36,916 nucleotides of DNA from Candidatus Merdivicinus faecavium (GCA_018716285.1 DVKD01000030.1:1-36916), one strand, 5' to 3'; shown: positions 18,670-27,496, counted from the first letter of the stretch. Translations and numbers: made by a program. Notes: a model not told the origin generated them from the letters alone.

Positions 18670-19356
18670 TCAGCCGCGCGCCGTCAGCCGCGCGAAGGCC
18701 TCCTCGTAGCGCTCTCCGAATGCCCGCAGGCTCTTCGCGTCGAAGTGCAGCGCGTCCGGGTTGGCGGTCAGGCCGTCCGCAGGGACGAAGACGGCCTGCG
18801 GCTCGCTCTCCGCGACCGCCCGCAGCGCCGCGTTGACTTTCTGATAGTTTGCGAGGGCCGGGTCGCCGGTATTTCCGGCGAGATAATCCCCCAGCCCGCC
18901 GATCACGACCGGCGCCTCCCCCAGCGCGGCGCGGAAAGCCCGCAGCATCTCCCGCAGCCGCCCCTCGTAAAACGGCCAGCGGTCGGGGGCGCAGTCCGCT
19001 TCGCCCTGGTGCCAGAGGATGCCGCGCAGCGAGGAGGTGCGCGCCGCGAGCCGCGCCTGCATCACCGCATGGTCAAAAAGCAGACTGCCCGGCTCCCACT
19101 CGGAGATGGAGCTTCCGCCCTCGGCGCAGGGGATGAGCCCTGTTTCCGCCCCTGTCCGCTCGGAATAGCGCAGGGCGAAGCTCTCGGCGAGGCTGACGCC
19201 AGAAAACGGGCGGTCGCAGTTGACCGGGGTGTACATCGGCTGCCACCGGCCGTTGCGGAGGACGAAAAGCCGCGGAGAGCGGATGGGTTCCACCTCTTCC
19301 GGGAAGCCGCGGCCCGCCATATTCGACTGGCCGATCATCAAAAAGGAATGAATCAT
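18670..19356 (-). CDS. Sialate O-acetylesterase-like SGNH/CE6-type esterase
   Basis: This 228-residue protein carries the SASA/carbohydrate-esterase-6 pattern: MIGQSNMAGRG with the block I serine (Ser11), a CAEGGSSISEW block, ILWHQGEADC, and a C-terminal DALHFD supplying the catalytic Asp and His. Such enzymes remove O-acetyl groups from sialic acids or xylan. No signal peptide is seen, so it probably acts on imported substrates. Start ATG 19356 is chosen because AAAGGA lies about 12 bases upstream. The open frame extends through the divergent neighbour, which would be absurd. Confidence 0.9.
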   Translation of the reverse strand: MIHSFLMIGQSNMAGRGFPEEVEPIRSPRLFVLRNGRWQPMYTPVNCDRPFSGVSLAESFALRYSERTGAETGLIPCAEGGSSISEWEPGSLLFDHAVMQARLAARTSSLRGILWHQGEADCAPDRWPFYEGRLREMLRAFRAALGEAPVVIGGLGDYLAGNTGDPALANYQKVNAALRAVAESEPQAVFVPADGLTANPDALHFDAKSLRAFGERYEEAFARLTARG

Positions 19357-19404
19357 AACTATGCGCATCCTTTCGGGAGATTTTTGAAAATTCACCTGGA
19401 ATCG

Positions 19405-19433
19405 TGGACAAACTGCCCGATCTCTGGTAAAAT
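19405..19433 (+). promoter_or_regulatory. Sigma-A promoter of the metallophosphoesterase gene
   Basis: TGGACA (19405-19410) and TAAAAT (19428-19433), each one base off consensus, are 17 bases apart. They lie 26 bases before the TTG start at 19459. The region is the 102-base divergent gap between esterase and phosphoesterase. Confidence 0.8.
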
Positions 19434-19458
19434 AGTATTCAGCAAGGAGGTCTGCACG

Positions 19459-20121
19459 TTGATTTACATTACAGGAGATACCCACCGGGATATGGACCGC
19501 TTCCGCCAGCCCGCCGTAAAAAAGCTCAAAAAGGACGACGTCCTCATCGTCTGCGGGGATTTCGGCTTTGTCTGGGACGGCGGCAGGGAGGAACAGAAGC
19601 TGCTCAAAAAGATCGGCGCAAACCGCTTCGACACCCTGTTTGTCGAGGGCTGCCACGATAATTACGACCTGCTCCGGGAATACCCGTCCGTCGCCTACCG
19701 CGGCGGCACGGCGCGCAAGATCAGCGGCAACCTCTACCAGCTCCTGCGGGGGGAAACTTATGAGATCTGCGGCAAAACCGTCTTCGCCTTCGGCGGCGGG
19801 GACAGCGAGGCGGAGAGCCTCGACGGCAGCCGCTGGTGGCCGGAGGAACAGCCCTCCGAGGAGGAGCAGCAGCACGGGGTGGATTCCCTCCGGCAGCGCC
19901 GCGGCAAGGTCGACCTCATCGTCACCCACGACGCCCCCGAGGTGATCCGCCGCTTCATCCGGATGGAGGACACCGAATCGAGCTGCATCCACCGCTATCT
20001 CGACTACATCGCCAAGCAGGCGGACTTCAAATTCTGGTATTTCGGGCGCTACCACATGGACCGGGTCATCCCGCCGCGCTACTGCGCCGTCTTCCGCGAG
20101 CTGAAAAAGGTCGACTGGTGA
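19459..20121 (+). CDS. Metallophosphoesterase with altered metal-site motifs
   Basis: This 220-residue protein has the calcineurin-like phosphoesterase outline: GDTH (6-9), GDFGFVW (33-39), a third motif GCHDN (64-68), THD (156-158) and a last motif FGRYH (195-199). The family normally has GNH(E/D) and GHxH. Here the metal-bridging Asn is Cys65, and the first His of the last motif is Arg197. The substitutions are clear in the codons (TGC, CGC). Other metal ligands (Asp7, His9, Asp34, His157, His199) remain. It may have altered metal use or reduced activity. Start TTG 19459 follows AAGGAGG at eight bases. It ends three bases from the convergent dehydrogenase gene. Confidence 0.9.
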   Translation: MIYITGDTHRDMDRFRQPAVKKLKKDDVLIVCGDFGFVWDGGREEQKLLKKIGANRFDTLFVEGCHDNYDLLREYPSVAYRGGTARKISGNLYQLLRGETYEICGKTVFAFGGGDSEAESLDGSRWWPEEQPSEEEQQHGVDSLRQRRGKVDLIVTHDAPEVIRRFIRMEDTESSCIHRYLDYIAKQADFKFWYFGRYHMDRVIPPRYCAVFRELKKVDW

Positions 20122-20124
20122 GCC

Positions 20125-21171
20125 TTACTTCCCCTCGTACGGCGTGACCGCCCATTTGAGGCAGCCGTCCAGCTTTTCCCCGAAGACGCGGTAGCCCTCC
20201 TCGATCCGGTCGAGCGGCCCGCGGTGGGTGATGAGGAAGTCGGTCCGCAGCCGGCCGCTCTCGAGCAGCCGCATCAGCTCGTCGGAGCGCGCCGCGTCGA
20301 CGCCTCCGGTCTTGAAGATGAGGTTTTTCCCGTACATCGACGGAAGCGGCAGCACCTGGTCGCGCTCGTACATCGCAACGAGGGCGACGACGGCGTTGGG
20401 GCGGGCGATCTTCCACGCCATCTCAAAGGTGCCGTCGCCGCCTGCCGCCTCGATGACCCCATCCGCCCCGCGGCCGCAGGAGGCTTCCCGGACGGCGGAT
20501 TCGATCTCCGCCTTCTGCGGGTTCAGGCAGAGGTCGGCAAGCCCCTCCCGCCTGGCGACGGCGAGCCGGCTCTCGTCAATGTCGATGGCGACGACCTTCG
20601 CCGCCCCGAAGAGCCGCGCCGCCTGCATGGCGCACAGCCCCACCGGCCCCGCCCCGATGACTGCGGCGGTATCCCCCGGACGCAGGGCGCAGAGCTCGGC
20701 CCCGAAATACCCCGAAGCGAGGATATCCCCCAAAAACAGGGCGCTCTCGTCGCGCACCCCGTCGGGGATGGGGGTGATCCCCATATCGGCGAAGGGGACC
20801 CGCACATACTCCGCCTGGCAGCCGTCGATGCGGCAGCCGAGTTCCCAGCCGCCCTTTTCACAGTTGTTGACATACCCGCGGCGGCAGAACCAGCACTCCC
20901 CGCAGAAGGTGATGCAGTTGGCGGCGACCCGCTGCCCTACGGACAGACTGCGGACACCCTCCCCCAGCGCGGTGATCTCCCCCACAAACTCGTGCCCGAG
21001 CGCCGTCCCCGGCACCGCCCGCGGCACGGCCCCGTGGAGGATGTGGAGGTCGCTTGTGCAGATGGTCGAGAGCCGCACCCGGACGATGGCATCCCGCGGC
21101 TCCAGAATTTCAGGCATCGGGCGGTCGGCCAGCCGGGCCGTCCCGTCCGCGTTCCAGATATACGCTTTCAT
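20125..21171 (-). CDS. Zinc-dependent alcohol dehydrogenase (MDR family)
   Basis: This 348-residue medium-chain dehydrogenase has a catalytic-zinc Cys38 in the STICTSDLHILHG segment, GHEFVGEI (His60, Glu61), a structural-zinc set C90-x2-C93-x2-C96-x7-C104, and the cofactor fold AVIGAGPVGL followed by DIDESR, whose Asp favours NAD over NADP. The structure is that of polyol/sorbitol/threonine dehydrogenase relatives, so the substrate is likely a polyol or secondary alcohol. Start ATG 21171 follows GGAAG; the frame extends 24 codons upstream but without a better site. It lies downstream of the carD terminator, so it needs its own promoter, which I could not place with confidence. Confidence 0.93.
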   Translation of the reverse strand: MKAYIWNADGTARLADRPMPEILEPRDAIVRVRLSTICTSDLHILHGAVPRAVPGTALGHEFVGEITALGEGVRSLSVGQRVAANCITFCGECWFCRRGYVNNCEKGGWELGCRIDGCQAEYVRVPFADMGITPIPDGVRDESALFLGDILASGYFGAELCALRPGDTAAVIGAGPVGLCAMQAARLFGAAKVVAIDIDESRLAVARREGLADLCLNPQKAEIESAVREASCGRGADGVIEAAGGDGTFEMAWKIARPNAVVALVAMYERDQVLPLPSMYGKNLIFKTGGVDAARSDELMRLLESGRLRTDFLITHRGPLDRIEEGYRVFGEKLDGCLKWAVTPYEGK

Positions 21172-21244
21172 CGAGATCTTCCTTTCCCCGCCGAATACGC
21201 GGGCGTTTTCCTCCATTGTACCACATTCCCGCCGAAAATGCACG

Positions 21245-21292
21245 AAAAAACCGGCTGCCTTCGGACAAATGTCTTCCGGCAGCCGGTTTTTT
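21245..21292 (-). terminator. Rho-independent terminator after carD
   Basis: CCGGCTGCC and its complement form a strong stem flanked by six A and six T residues, so it can work on both strands. It lies just downstream of the carD stop at 21310 and upstream of the dehydrogenase gene. Confidence 0.92.
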
Positions 21293-21309
21293 GCGGCTGT
21301 GGGGCGCGT

Positions 21310-21843
21310 TCAGGCGCCCTGCTTTTCCTGTCCTGGGTCCGATGCGGCCCCCGCGGCGGAACGGACGACGCCCTCCACATTTTCATACGGGATCCCCAGC
21401 ACGCAGGAGAGCTCCCCGTAGATGAGCTCCTGGGCCTGCCTGCGGGAATTGGTGTCGATCATCCCGAGCTTTTTGCCCTTGTCCGCCAGCATCTTTTCCT
21501 TGATCGTGATCGATTTGATGAGCCGGAGCAGCTCCTCCCCCGACTGGGACTGCAAGGATGCGTTGTAGCACTCCTGCAGCACCCGGCGGTCGCGGCTCCT
21601 GCATACCTCCGCCTTGAGGGAGGGAAGGCTGTGAAGCAGCGCATCCGCCTCCGGGCGGCTCATCACCAGCCGCATCCGTCCCTTGGAGTCGACCGGCACA
21701 TAGATCACCCCGTCCCCGCGCAGGGGCCGGAGGGTATAGTATTCCACATTCCGGTCCATGGCAATGCCTTCCGGGCGGCCGATCTTTTCAACACGGCAGA
21801 CGCCCAAGTTGCGGTAAACAATGTAACTTCCCTGCGCAAACAT
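21310..21843 (-). CDS. carD: CarD-family RNA polymerase-binding regulator
   Basis: This 177-residue protein begins FAQGSYIVYRNLGVCRVEKI, the Tudor-like RNAP-interacting domain of CarD/CdnL. That domain runs through YYTLRPLRGDGVIYVPVD to about residue 60, and a helical C-terminal domain follows (KEKMLADKGKKLGMID, then the RRQAQELIYGEL helix). CarD proteins bind the RNA polymerase beta subunit and stabilise or tune open complexes, particularly on rRNA promoters. The start is ATG 21843, immediately after AAAGGGGAACCCGC. It is a single-gene transcript with its own promoter and terminator. Confidence 0.92.
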   Translation of the reverse strand: MFAQGSYIVYRNLGVCRVEKIGRPEGIAMDRNVEYYTLRPLRGDGVIYVPVDSKGRMRLVMSRPEADALLHSLPSLKAEVCRSRDRRVLQECYNASLQSQSGEELLRLIKSITIKEKMLADKGKKLGMIDTNSRRQAQELIYGELSCVLGIPYENVEGVVRSAAGAASDPGQEKQGA

Positions 21844-21875
21844 GCGGGTTCCCCTTTCTCTTTTGTACTATATAT

Positions 21876-21905
21876 AGTATAACATAAAAGGGAAACCGTT
21901 TTCAA
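21876..21905 (-). promoter_or_regulatory. Promoter of carD
   Basis: On the minus strand TTGAAA (21905-21900) and TATACT (21881-21876) are 18 bases apart. The transcript would begin about 30 bases before the ATG. A TACTATATATAGTA palindrome lies just downstream and could also act in regulation. Confidence 0.65.
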
Positions 21906-21931
21906 AGGGCATTTTAAACAAAGTTGAAAGC

Positions 21932-23095
21932 TTATGCCCTTGCCGCAGCGGCGCGAGATGACCATTCTGTCATAATAATCATCAGCAGGAACAGCGCGCC
22001 GATATAAACCGGCATCAGCCCGATGCTGATATGGTTCGCGATGAGGCCGAAAACGGGCGGCATGAGGGTGGAGCCGACATAGGCGCTCGCCATCTGGATG
22101 CCGATGATGGCCTGGGAATTCTCCGCGCCGAAGCTCGCCGGCGTCGAATGGATGATGGAGGGGTAGATCGGCGCGCAGCCCAGCCCGAGCAGCAGCAGCG
22201 CCGTGAGGGCGGCGCCTTCCCCGGGGATGGGCAGCAGAAGGCAGAGAACCCCCGCTGCAATGATGCCCGTCCCGGTGCGGATGAGCAGCCGGTCGCCCCA
22301 CTTATCCGCAATCAGGCCGGATAAAAACCGCCCCGCCGTGATGCCGATAAAGAAGAGGGATGCAAAGGCCGCCGCCCGCGTCTCGGTGCTTTGACGGGTG
22401 CGGACCAGGTAGCTGCTCGCCCAGAGCATAACCGTCGATTCGGCCGCGCAGTAGCCGAAAAAGCCGAGCAGAAGCTGCGGCACCCCGCGGATTCTCAGCG
22501 CGTTTGCAAGGCCGAGCGGTTTTCCCTGCCGCTCCTCTTTGGCGTCCTGCCGCCGCCCTTTCCAAAGGGGGCGCGAGAAGAGGAGGACAAGCCCGATGAC
22601 GAGCTGGATGGCCGAAACGGCCCGGTAACCGCTCTGCCAGCCGGTTGTGGCAAGCGCGCGGCTCATGATATAGGGGCTCGCGATGGTGCCGACCCCCCAG
22701 AAGCAGTGCAGCCAGCTCATGTGCCGCGAGGTGTAGTGGAGGGCGACGTAATTGTTGAGCGCCGCGTCGACCGCCCCCGCCCCGAGCCCGTAGGGAATCG
22801 CCCAGAGACAGAGCATCCAGAAAGCGTTCGCCGTCGAGAATCCGAAGAGGGCGGCGGCCGTCATCAGGACGCTCGCCGCCGTCACCGTATGCGCCCCCAG
22901 CCGCTTGGTCAGCCGGTCGGAGAGGAGGCTCGAGCAGACGGTCCCGGCCGAAATGATCATGGTGACGATGCCGGCATAGGAGATCGGGACCGCGAGCTCC
23001 TGCTGCATCACCGGCCATCCGGAACCGAGCAGCGAGTCCGGCAGCCCCAGGCTGATGAATGCGAGATAAATGATTGCCAAGAGTAAGGTGTACAT
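21932..23095 (-). CDS. Major facilitator superfamily transporter
   Basis: This 387-residue protein has about twelve hydrophobic helices and MFS landmarks. The loop between helices 2 and 3 reads SDRLTKRLGAH, and the second half repeats it as ADKWGDRLL. The N-terminus (YLAFISLGLPDSLLGSGWP) resembles the FucP/sugar-type MFS branch seen in many Bacillota. It starts 36 bases after the esterase gene on the same strand, so it may import the product released by that esterase. Substrate is not determinable from the sequence. Confidence 0.9.
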   Translation of the reverse strand: MYTLLLAIIYLAFISLGLPDSLLGSGWPVMQQELAVPISYAGIVTMIISAGTVCSSLLSDRLTKRLGAHTVTAASVLMTAAALFGFSTANAFWMLCLWAIPYGLGAGAVDAALNNYVALHYTSRHMSWLHCFWGVGTIASPYIMSRALATTGWQSGYRAVSAIQLVIGLVLLFSRPLWKGRRQDAKEERQGKPLGLANALRIRGVPQLLLGFFGYCAAESTVMLWASSYLVRTRQSTETRAAAFASLFFIGITAGRFLSGLIADKWGDRLLIRTGTGIIAAGVLCLLLPIPGEGAALTALLLLGLGCAPIYPSIIHSTPASFGAENSQAIIGIQMASAYVGSTLMPPVFGLIANHISIGLMPVYIGALFLLMIIMTEWSSRAAAARA

Positions 23096-23131
23096 GTGCG
23101 TCTGTGTTCCTTCCTGTCTTTGTGTTTCGCG

Positions 23132-24208
23132 TTATTTCTGCAGCCAGAATTCCAGGAACCGGCCCCAGTCGTACCGGCTTAGGGAATGGGTGCCGGCGCG
23201 CAGATGGTAGCCGATGCTGCCCGCATGGAAGGTGTCGCCCACCTGCGGCAGCCGGTCCGGGGCAATCAGCCCCTGCCCGCCCAGCAGCTCCCATGCGCGG
23301 GAAGCCGCGGCGCAGCCCAGAAATTCCGAAGCCGGGTCGGCCCACCCGTCCTCCGCGGCGCTGGCCACATAGAGCAGGCGGGGGGCCATGAGGGCGAGGA
23401 GGGCGTGCTGGTCAAAGGGCAGCGCCTCCTCCCGCCCGGCAAAGCCCGCAAAATCCGGGCAGAACCAGAAGGGGAACACCTCGGTGATCCTGGCGACGCT
23501 CTCCCCAACCTTTCCGCGGCTGAGCGCCGCGCCGCCGCAGCCGGAGTTGTTGGAATAGGCCGCGCAGAACCGCTCGTCCATCGCCCCGGCGAACAGGGCG
23601 GTCTTGCCGAGCCGCGAATGCCCTGCCACCGCGATCCGCATGGGGTCGATCTCCGGCCTTGCGCGCAGCCAGTCGAGCACCCGCATCGCCGCCCAGGCCC
23701 AGAAAGCGATCTTGCCGGGATCCCCTGCGGCCCGCTCCCGGCCCTGGTACCAGACGCCGGCCAGCCCGCTTCCGAAATCGCCGTTGTCGGCGGTCACATC
23801 CTCATAGTAAAACGAGGCGACCGCCGCCCCGCTGTCGCAGATCTCCTCGGTGGGCAGGTATTCGTCCGGCACATCGGGGCGGAAATTCACAAAGACCACC
23901 GCCGGGACCGGCTTTTCCGCCCGGGGCAGCACATAGGTGAACGGGAAGGAAAATTCCCGCCCGCAGAGAGAGACGGTCAGCCGCACCCGGCGCAGGATCG
24001 CCTTTCCGGCGCAGTAATCGGCGCGTTCCTCAAAAATTTCCGCCGAGAGGGCGTCCGGAGGCGTTGGCAGCGCGCCGTACTCGTACCGGCAGAGCAGCTC
24101 TTTGAGTTCCGCCCGGCAGCTTTCCCACTCCTCCGGCGAAAGCCGCCCCTCCCCGCGCATCGCCGCGGGATACGGCAGGTTCCGTTTGGCAAGTTCTTCT
24201 CTGATCAT
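23132..24208 (-). CDS. CE15-like alpha/beta-hydrolase (putative glucuronoyl esterase-like)
   Basis: This 358-residue hydrolase carries the nucleophile elbow AGHSRLGKTAL (Ser198), a following YSNNSGCGGAALSRGK block and a C-terminal GTHSLSRYDW with a candidate catalytic His. This arrangement resembles the carbohydrate-esterase-15 family, which has GCSRxGK and ESGxGG motifs. Here the elbow is GHSRLG and the second block starts NNSGCGG, so the substrate may differ. No signal peptide is apparent, so an intracellular role is likely. Start ATG 24208 follows GCGGGGAA. The MFS gene 36 bases downstream supports a joint uptake and cleavage module. Confidence 0.8.
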   Translation of the reverse strand: MIREELAKRNLPYPAAMRGEGRLSPEEWESCRAELKELLCRYEYGALPTPPDALSAEIFEERADYCAGKAILRRVRLTVSLCGREFSFPFTYVLPRAEKPVPAVVFVNFRPDVPDEYLPTEEICDSGAAVASFYYEDVTADNGDFGSGLAGVWYQGRERAAGDPGKIAFWAWAAMRVLDWLRARPEIDPMRIAVAGHSRLGKTALFAGAMDERFCAAYSNNSGCGGAALSRGKVGESVARITEVFPFWFCPDFAGFAGREEALPFDQHALLALMAPRLLYVASAAEDGWADPASEFLGCAAASRAWELLGGQGLIAPDRLPQVGDTFHAGSIGYHLRAGTHSLSRYDWGRFLEFWLQK

Positions 24209-24293
24209 CAGTGATTCCCCGCTTTCAAGCAGATTTTACCTCCATTATCCCACAAAATGCGCCGGAATGCAACGATGTTTTTTGAAAAGAACA

Positions 24294-24329
24294 TAAAAAT
24301 GCAGCTGCACGGATTTCTCCATGCAGCCG
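24294..24329 (-). terminator. Rho-independent terminator after spoIVA
   Basis: On the minus strand CGGCTGCATGGA and TCCGTGCAGCTG form a 12-base stem with two G-U pairs around a GAAA tetraloop, followed by CATTTTTATG. It ends the sipL-spoIVA transcript. The rest of 24209-24351 shows nothing. Confidence 0.88.
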
Positions 24330-24351
24330 CGCCCCTGATGATATTTTTTGC

Positions 24352-25830
24352 TCAGAGGATGATGCAGACCAGTCCGCTGCATCCCTCGTTGATGATCCGC
24401 TCGATGGTCTCCTGGAGTTTCAGACGCGCGTCGGACGGCATGCGGTAGAGCTTATTGTGCAGTCCTTCGTTGACCAGCTCGTGCAGCGACTTGCCGAAGA
24501 TGTTCGATTCCCAGATCTTCTTGGGGTTCTCCTCGAACTCGTCGAGCAGGAATTTGACCAGCTCCTCCGACTGCTTCTCCGACCCGACGATGGGGCTCAC
24601 CTCGGTCTGGATGTCGGCCCGCATCATGTGGATGCTCGGGGCACTCGCGCGGAGCTTGACGCCGTACTTGCCGCCCTGCTTGACGATCTGCGGCTCCTCG
24701 AGGGTCAGCTCCTCCATCGTCGGCATGACGATGCCGTATCCGGTCGCGGCCACCTCGTCCAAAGCCCCCTTGAGCTTCAGGTACTCCCGCTGGCAGGCCG
24801 CGAGTTCCTTCATGCAGGGCATGAGGTCGGCCTCGTCGGTGATGGTGAGCCCCGTCGCTTCCCCGAGGATCTGGTAGAAGAGGGCGGGCTTTAAGGTGAT
24901 GCAGACCCGCGCCTGGCCGGTGCCGAGGTCGATGCGCGGCACTGTGGCGGAGAGGATGTGCTCGCAGCCGCCCAGAAGCTCGCCGATTCTGCGGGTATCC
25001 CGCAGGAGCCGCATCCCCTGCGCCGCTTCGCGGATGGCGTCGAAAATGGCGCTCCGGAGCCAGTGGCCCTTTTCCAGCGAGATGATCCAGCGGGGCAGCT
25101 CGACCGCGATCTCCCGGACCGGGAATTCAAGCAGCAGCTGGGACAGAAGGCCCTTGATGTCTTCCTCGGTCAGCTCCAGGCAGTTGACCGCCGCGACCGG
25201 CCGGCCGTATTTCTCCTCCATCTCCTGCTTTAAGCTCCGCGCCGCGGCGGAGGAGGGGCTCTGGCTGTTTAAGAGGATGAGGAAGGGCTTCTGCAGCTCG
25301 GAGAGCTCGCGGATGACCCGTTCCTCGGCCTCCTCGTACTCCTCCCGCGGGATGTCGGTAAAGCTGCCGTCGGTCGTGATGACCAGCCCCAGGGTGGAAT
25401 GGTCGGTGATGACCTTGCGGGTGCCGACCTCGGCGGCCATGTTGAAGGGCACCTCGTCCTCGAACCAGGGGGTGCGCACCATCCGGGGCGCCTCGTCCTC
25501 AAAATAGCCGAGCGAGCTCGGGACGATGTAGCCGACGCAGTCGATGAGCCGCACCTGGGCGGAGGCGTTCTCGTCCAGCTCGACCGTCACGGCGTCCTCG
25601 GGGATGAATTTCGGCTCGGTGGTCATGATGGTCCGCCCGGCCGCCGACTGGGGCAGCTCGTCGGTGGCGCGCTCCCGCACAAACTCGCTTTTGATGTGCG
25701 GGATGACCAGGGCTTCCATGAATTTCTTGATGAAGGTGCTTTTGCCCGTCCGCACCGGCCCCACGACCCCGATGTAGATATCCCCGCCGGTGCGCAGGGC
25801 GATATCCCGGTAAATATTCTTCTGTTCCAT
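24352..25830 (-). CDS. spoIVA: Stage IV sporulation protein A (spore-coat basement ATPase)
   Basis: This 492-residue protein is SpoIVA, the cytoskeletal ATPase that polymerises on the mother-cell face of the forespore and founds the coat. Walker A GPVRTGKST has Lys30, the residue studied in B. subtilis; Thr70-Thr71 occur in IMTTEPK, and the Asp97 in LIDCVGY occupies the Walker B position. The protein ends in the family-typical GLVCIIL. The start is ATG 25830 with GGGAGG seven bases upstream; an open upstream extension of five residues lacks support. It lies 15 bases after sipL and is probably co-transcribed. Its presence is the strongest evidence that the host makes endospores. Confidence 0.98.
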   Translation of the reverse strand: MEQKNIYRDIALRTGGDIYIGVVGPVRTGKSTFIKKFMEALVIPHIKSEFVRERATDELPQSAAGRTIMTTEPKFIPEDAVTVELDENASAQVRLIDCVGYIVPSSLGYFEDEAPRMVRTPWFEDEVPFNMAAEVGTRKVITDHSTLGLVITTDGSFTDIPREEYEEAEERVIRELSELQKPFLILLNSQSPSSAAARSLKQEMEEKYGRPVAAVNCLELTEEDIKGLLSQLLLEFPVREIAVELPRWIISLEKGHWLRSAIFDAIREAAQGMRLLRDTRRIGELLGGCEHILSATVPRIDLGTGQARVCITLKPALFYQILGEATGLTITDEADLMPCMKELAACQREYLKLKGALDEVAATGYGIVMPTMEELTLEEPQIVKQGGKYGVKLRASAPSIHMMRADIQTEVSPIVGSEKQSEELVKFLLDEFEENPKKIWESNIFGKSLHELVNEGLHNKLYRMPSDARLKLQETIERIINEGCSGLVCIIL

Positions 25831-25845
25831 TCCGGCACCTCCCAA

Positions 25846-27393
25846 TCAACCGTCAATGAGGGGGATGAGGAGCATGGTCCGCGCGTCCAGCCTCTCCGCC
25901 TCCAGGCTATTCTCCTCTAAGACGGCCGCCATAGAGGTGGAATAGGATTTCGCGATGTCCCACACGCTGTCCCCCGCCTCGGCGTAGCAGATGCGCAGGG
26001 CGCAGAGGGCGTCCCGCGCGCGTGGGGCCTCCTCGTTGACCGCGATGTCGAGGATGGCGGGGAACCGGCATTTTTCGTAGACCGGCCCGCTCACCCGCAG
26101 CTCCGCCCGGACCTCCAGGCTGTTTTCCGAGAGGATGGCGTAGCCGCAGGAGAGGATCTCGACGGCGGGGAGGAAGGAAAGCTCCTCCGCCTCCACCCCG
26201 GTCAGCAGCCGCAGCTCGACCGGGATGGTCTTGTCAAAGACAAAGGGGCTGCCGTCGGTCCCGATGCAGAAGGCGGTGATCTCGAGGTTGCCGCTTAGGG
26301 AGAGCACGCCCTCCTCCAGCCGGGTGGAGTATTCCCCGAAAGAGGCCCAGACGTCGCAGACAGCGGAAATAGGCGCGGGAGTGTCGACCGTGCTGCGGGT
26401 GGTGACGGTGAGGTCGGCGTCCTGCAAAAGCCGCTCAGCCGCCACGGGGCGGGAGGTGATGGAGGTCTCAAAGAGGGTGGAATAGGCGTCGTCGGCGAGG
26501 ATGACGTCCTCATTTTTGTCGGCGGTGCAGGTCAGGGTCAGGGTGATTTCCGCGTTTAAGACCCGGCTCTCCCCTGTCTCATCGGCGCGCGGCTCGATGG
26601 TCAGGCCGGTGACGCAGAACCGGGCCGCGCAGGAAGCGTCCTCCTCGACGCCGGGGAGGTCCGCAATCTGGCTGATGGGGATGGAGTACTCCATCGTTTC
26701 GGGGCGGGCGTTTTCCCCCTCGGGGAGGTAAAAGAGGTGGATGGAAAGCTCCGCCTTGCAGATGGCCTTGTTGGCGATGAGCTTCACCTCGGTCGGGACG
26801 GCGTTTGCCGCATAGCCTAAGAGGGAGGCAAAGGGCGGTTTGGTCCCGCCGAGATCCAGGTCCTCGCTCACGACAAAGCTTTTCTGCCCGTTTTTGCGGA
26901 TGGAACAGGCGGAAAGCCGCCGCTGCCGGAACTGCATTCCCCCGCCGCTGCCGCCGGTGACGACCTGCTGTTCCCGCTGGTCGCAGACCCGCACCTTGCA
27001 GCTGATGCCGCCGCGGATGTCGAGCCGCCGCTGGTTGACCGCCCGGCCGCTTACAAAATAGCAGCGCGGGAGGATCTGCACGGTCGGATTCTGGCACTCT
27101 GCGGGGAGCTCCACGGTTTTGGAAAAGGGGATGTTCTGGGTGACGCAGCAGATCTGCCCGGTATCCTCGGCGAGATAGAGGACCCGGACAGCCGCGCTGC
27201 CGTCGAGGGCGAGCTGGTTTCCGCCGATCTTCTGGGACTGGATGACGGGGGTGACCGAGGTTTTGAGGAGCTTAAAGATGTTCGGAAAGTAATCCGGGAG
27301 AAAGTAGTCGAGCTCCACCGACTGCTCGACGGTGCTGTCGAGGATCATTTCGGCGACACAGATGCTGTCCCGGACGAGTTCTGGCTGAGACAT
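25846..27393 (-). CDS. sipL: SipL-like SPOCS (DUF3794)/LysM coat morphogenesis protein
   Basis: This 515-residue protein has SPOCS (DUF3794) repeats in its body, including VELDYFLPDYFPNIFKLLK and later repeats ending in PVELRLL-type strands. A C-terminal LysM domain (about 468-512, with GDSVWDIAKSYSTSMAAVLE) completes it. C. difficile SipL has this architecture and near-identical length; it binds SpoIVA through the LysM domain and is needed to localise the coat. Here it lies immediately upstream of spoIVA, which strengthens the assignment. Start ATG 27393 follows AAAGGATGATACC. It is probably sigma-E-controlled. Confidence 0.9.
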   Translation of the reverse strand: MSQPELVRDSICVAEMILDSTVEQSVELDYFLPDYFPNIFKLLKTSVTPVIQSQKIGGNQLALDGSAAVRVLYLAEDTGQICCVTQNIPFSKTVELPAECQNPTVQILPRCYFVSGRAVNQRRLDIRGGISCKVRVCDQREQQVVTGGSGGGMQFRQRRLSACSIRKNGQKSFVVSEDLDLGGTKPPFASLLGYAANAVPTEVKLIANKAICKAELSIHLFYLPEGENARPETMEYSIPISQIADLPGVEEDASCAARFCVTGLTIEPRADETGESRVLNAEITLTLTCTADKNEDVILADDAYSTLFETSITSRPVAAERLLQDADLTVTTRSTVDTPAPISAVCDVWASFGEYSTRLEEGVLSLSGNLEITAFCIGTDGSPFVFDKTIPVELRLLTGVEAEELSFLPAVEILSCGYAILSENSLEVRAELRVSGPVYEKCRFPAILDIAVNEEAPRARDALCALRICYAEAGDSVWDIAKSYSTSMAAVLEENSLEAERLDARTMLLIPLIDG

Positions 27394-27424
27394 GGTATCA
27401 TCCTTTCCTTCAGGCTGTTATCCC

Positions 27425-27454
27425 ATGCTTATGCGCCGGCCGGACAAAATATGC
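27425..27454 (-). promoter_or_regulatory. Possible sigma-E promoter of sipL-spoIVA
   Basis: On the minus strand GCATATT (27454-27448) fits the sigma-E -35 consensus KMATATT fully. It is 14 bases from CATAAGCA (27433-27426), a partial match to CATACAMT. It lies about 30 bases before the sipL start. The -10 match is imperfect, so this is tentative. Confidence 0.45.
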
Positions 27455-27496
27455 CGCCCCGGCGCGCAGGCATATTGGGGAAAATCCGGGGCAGAC

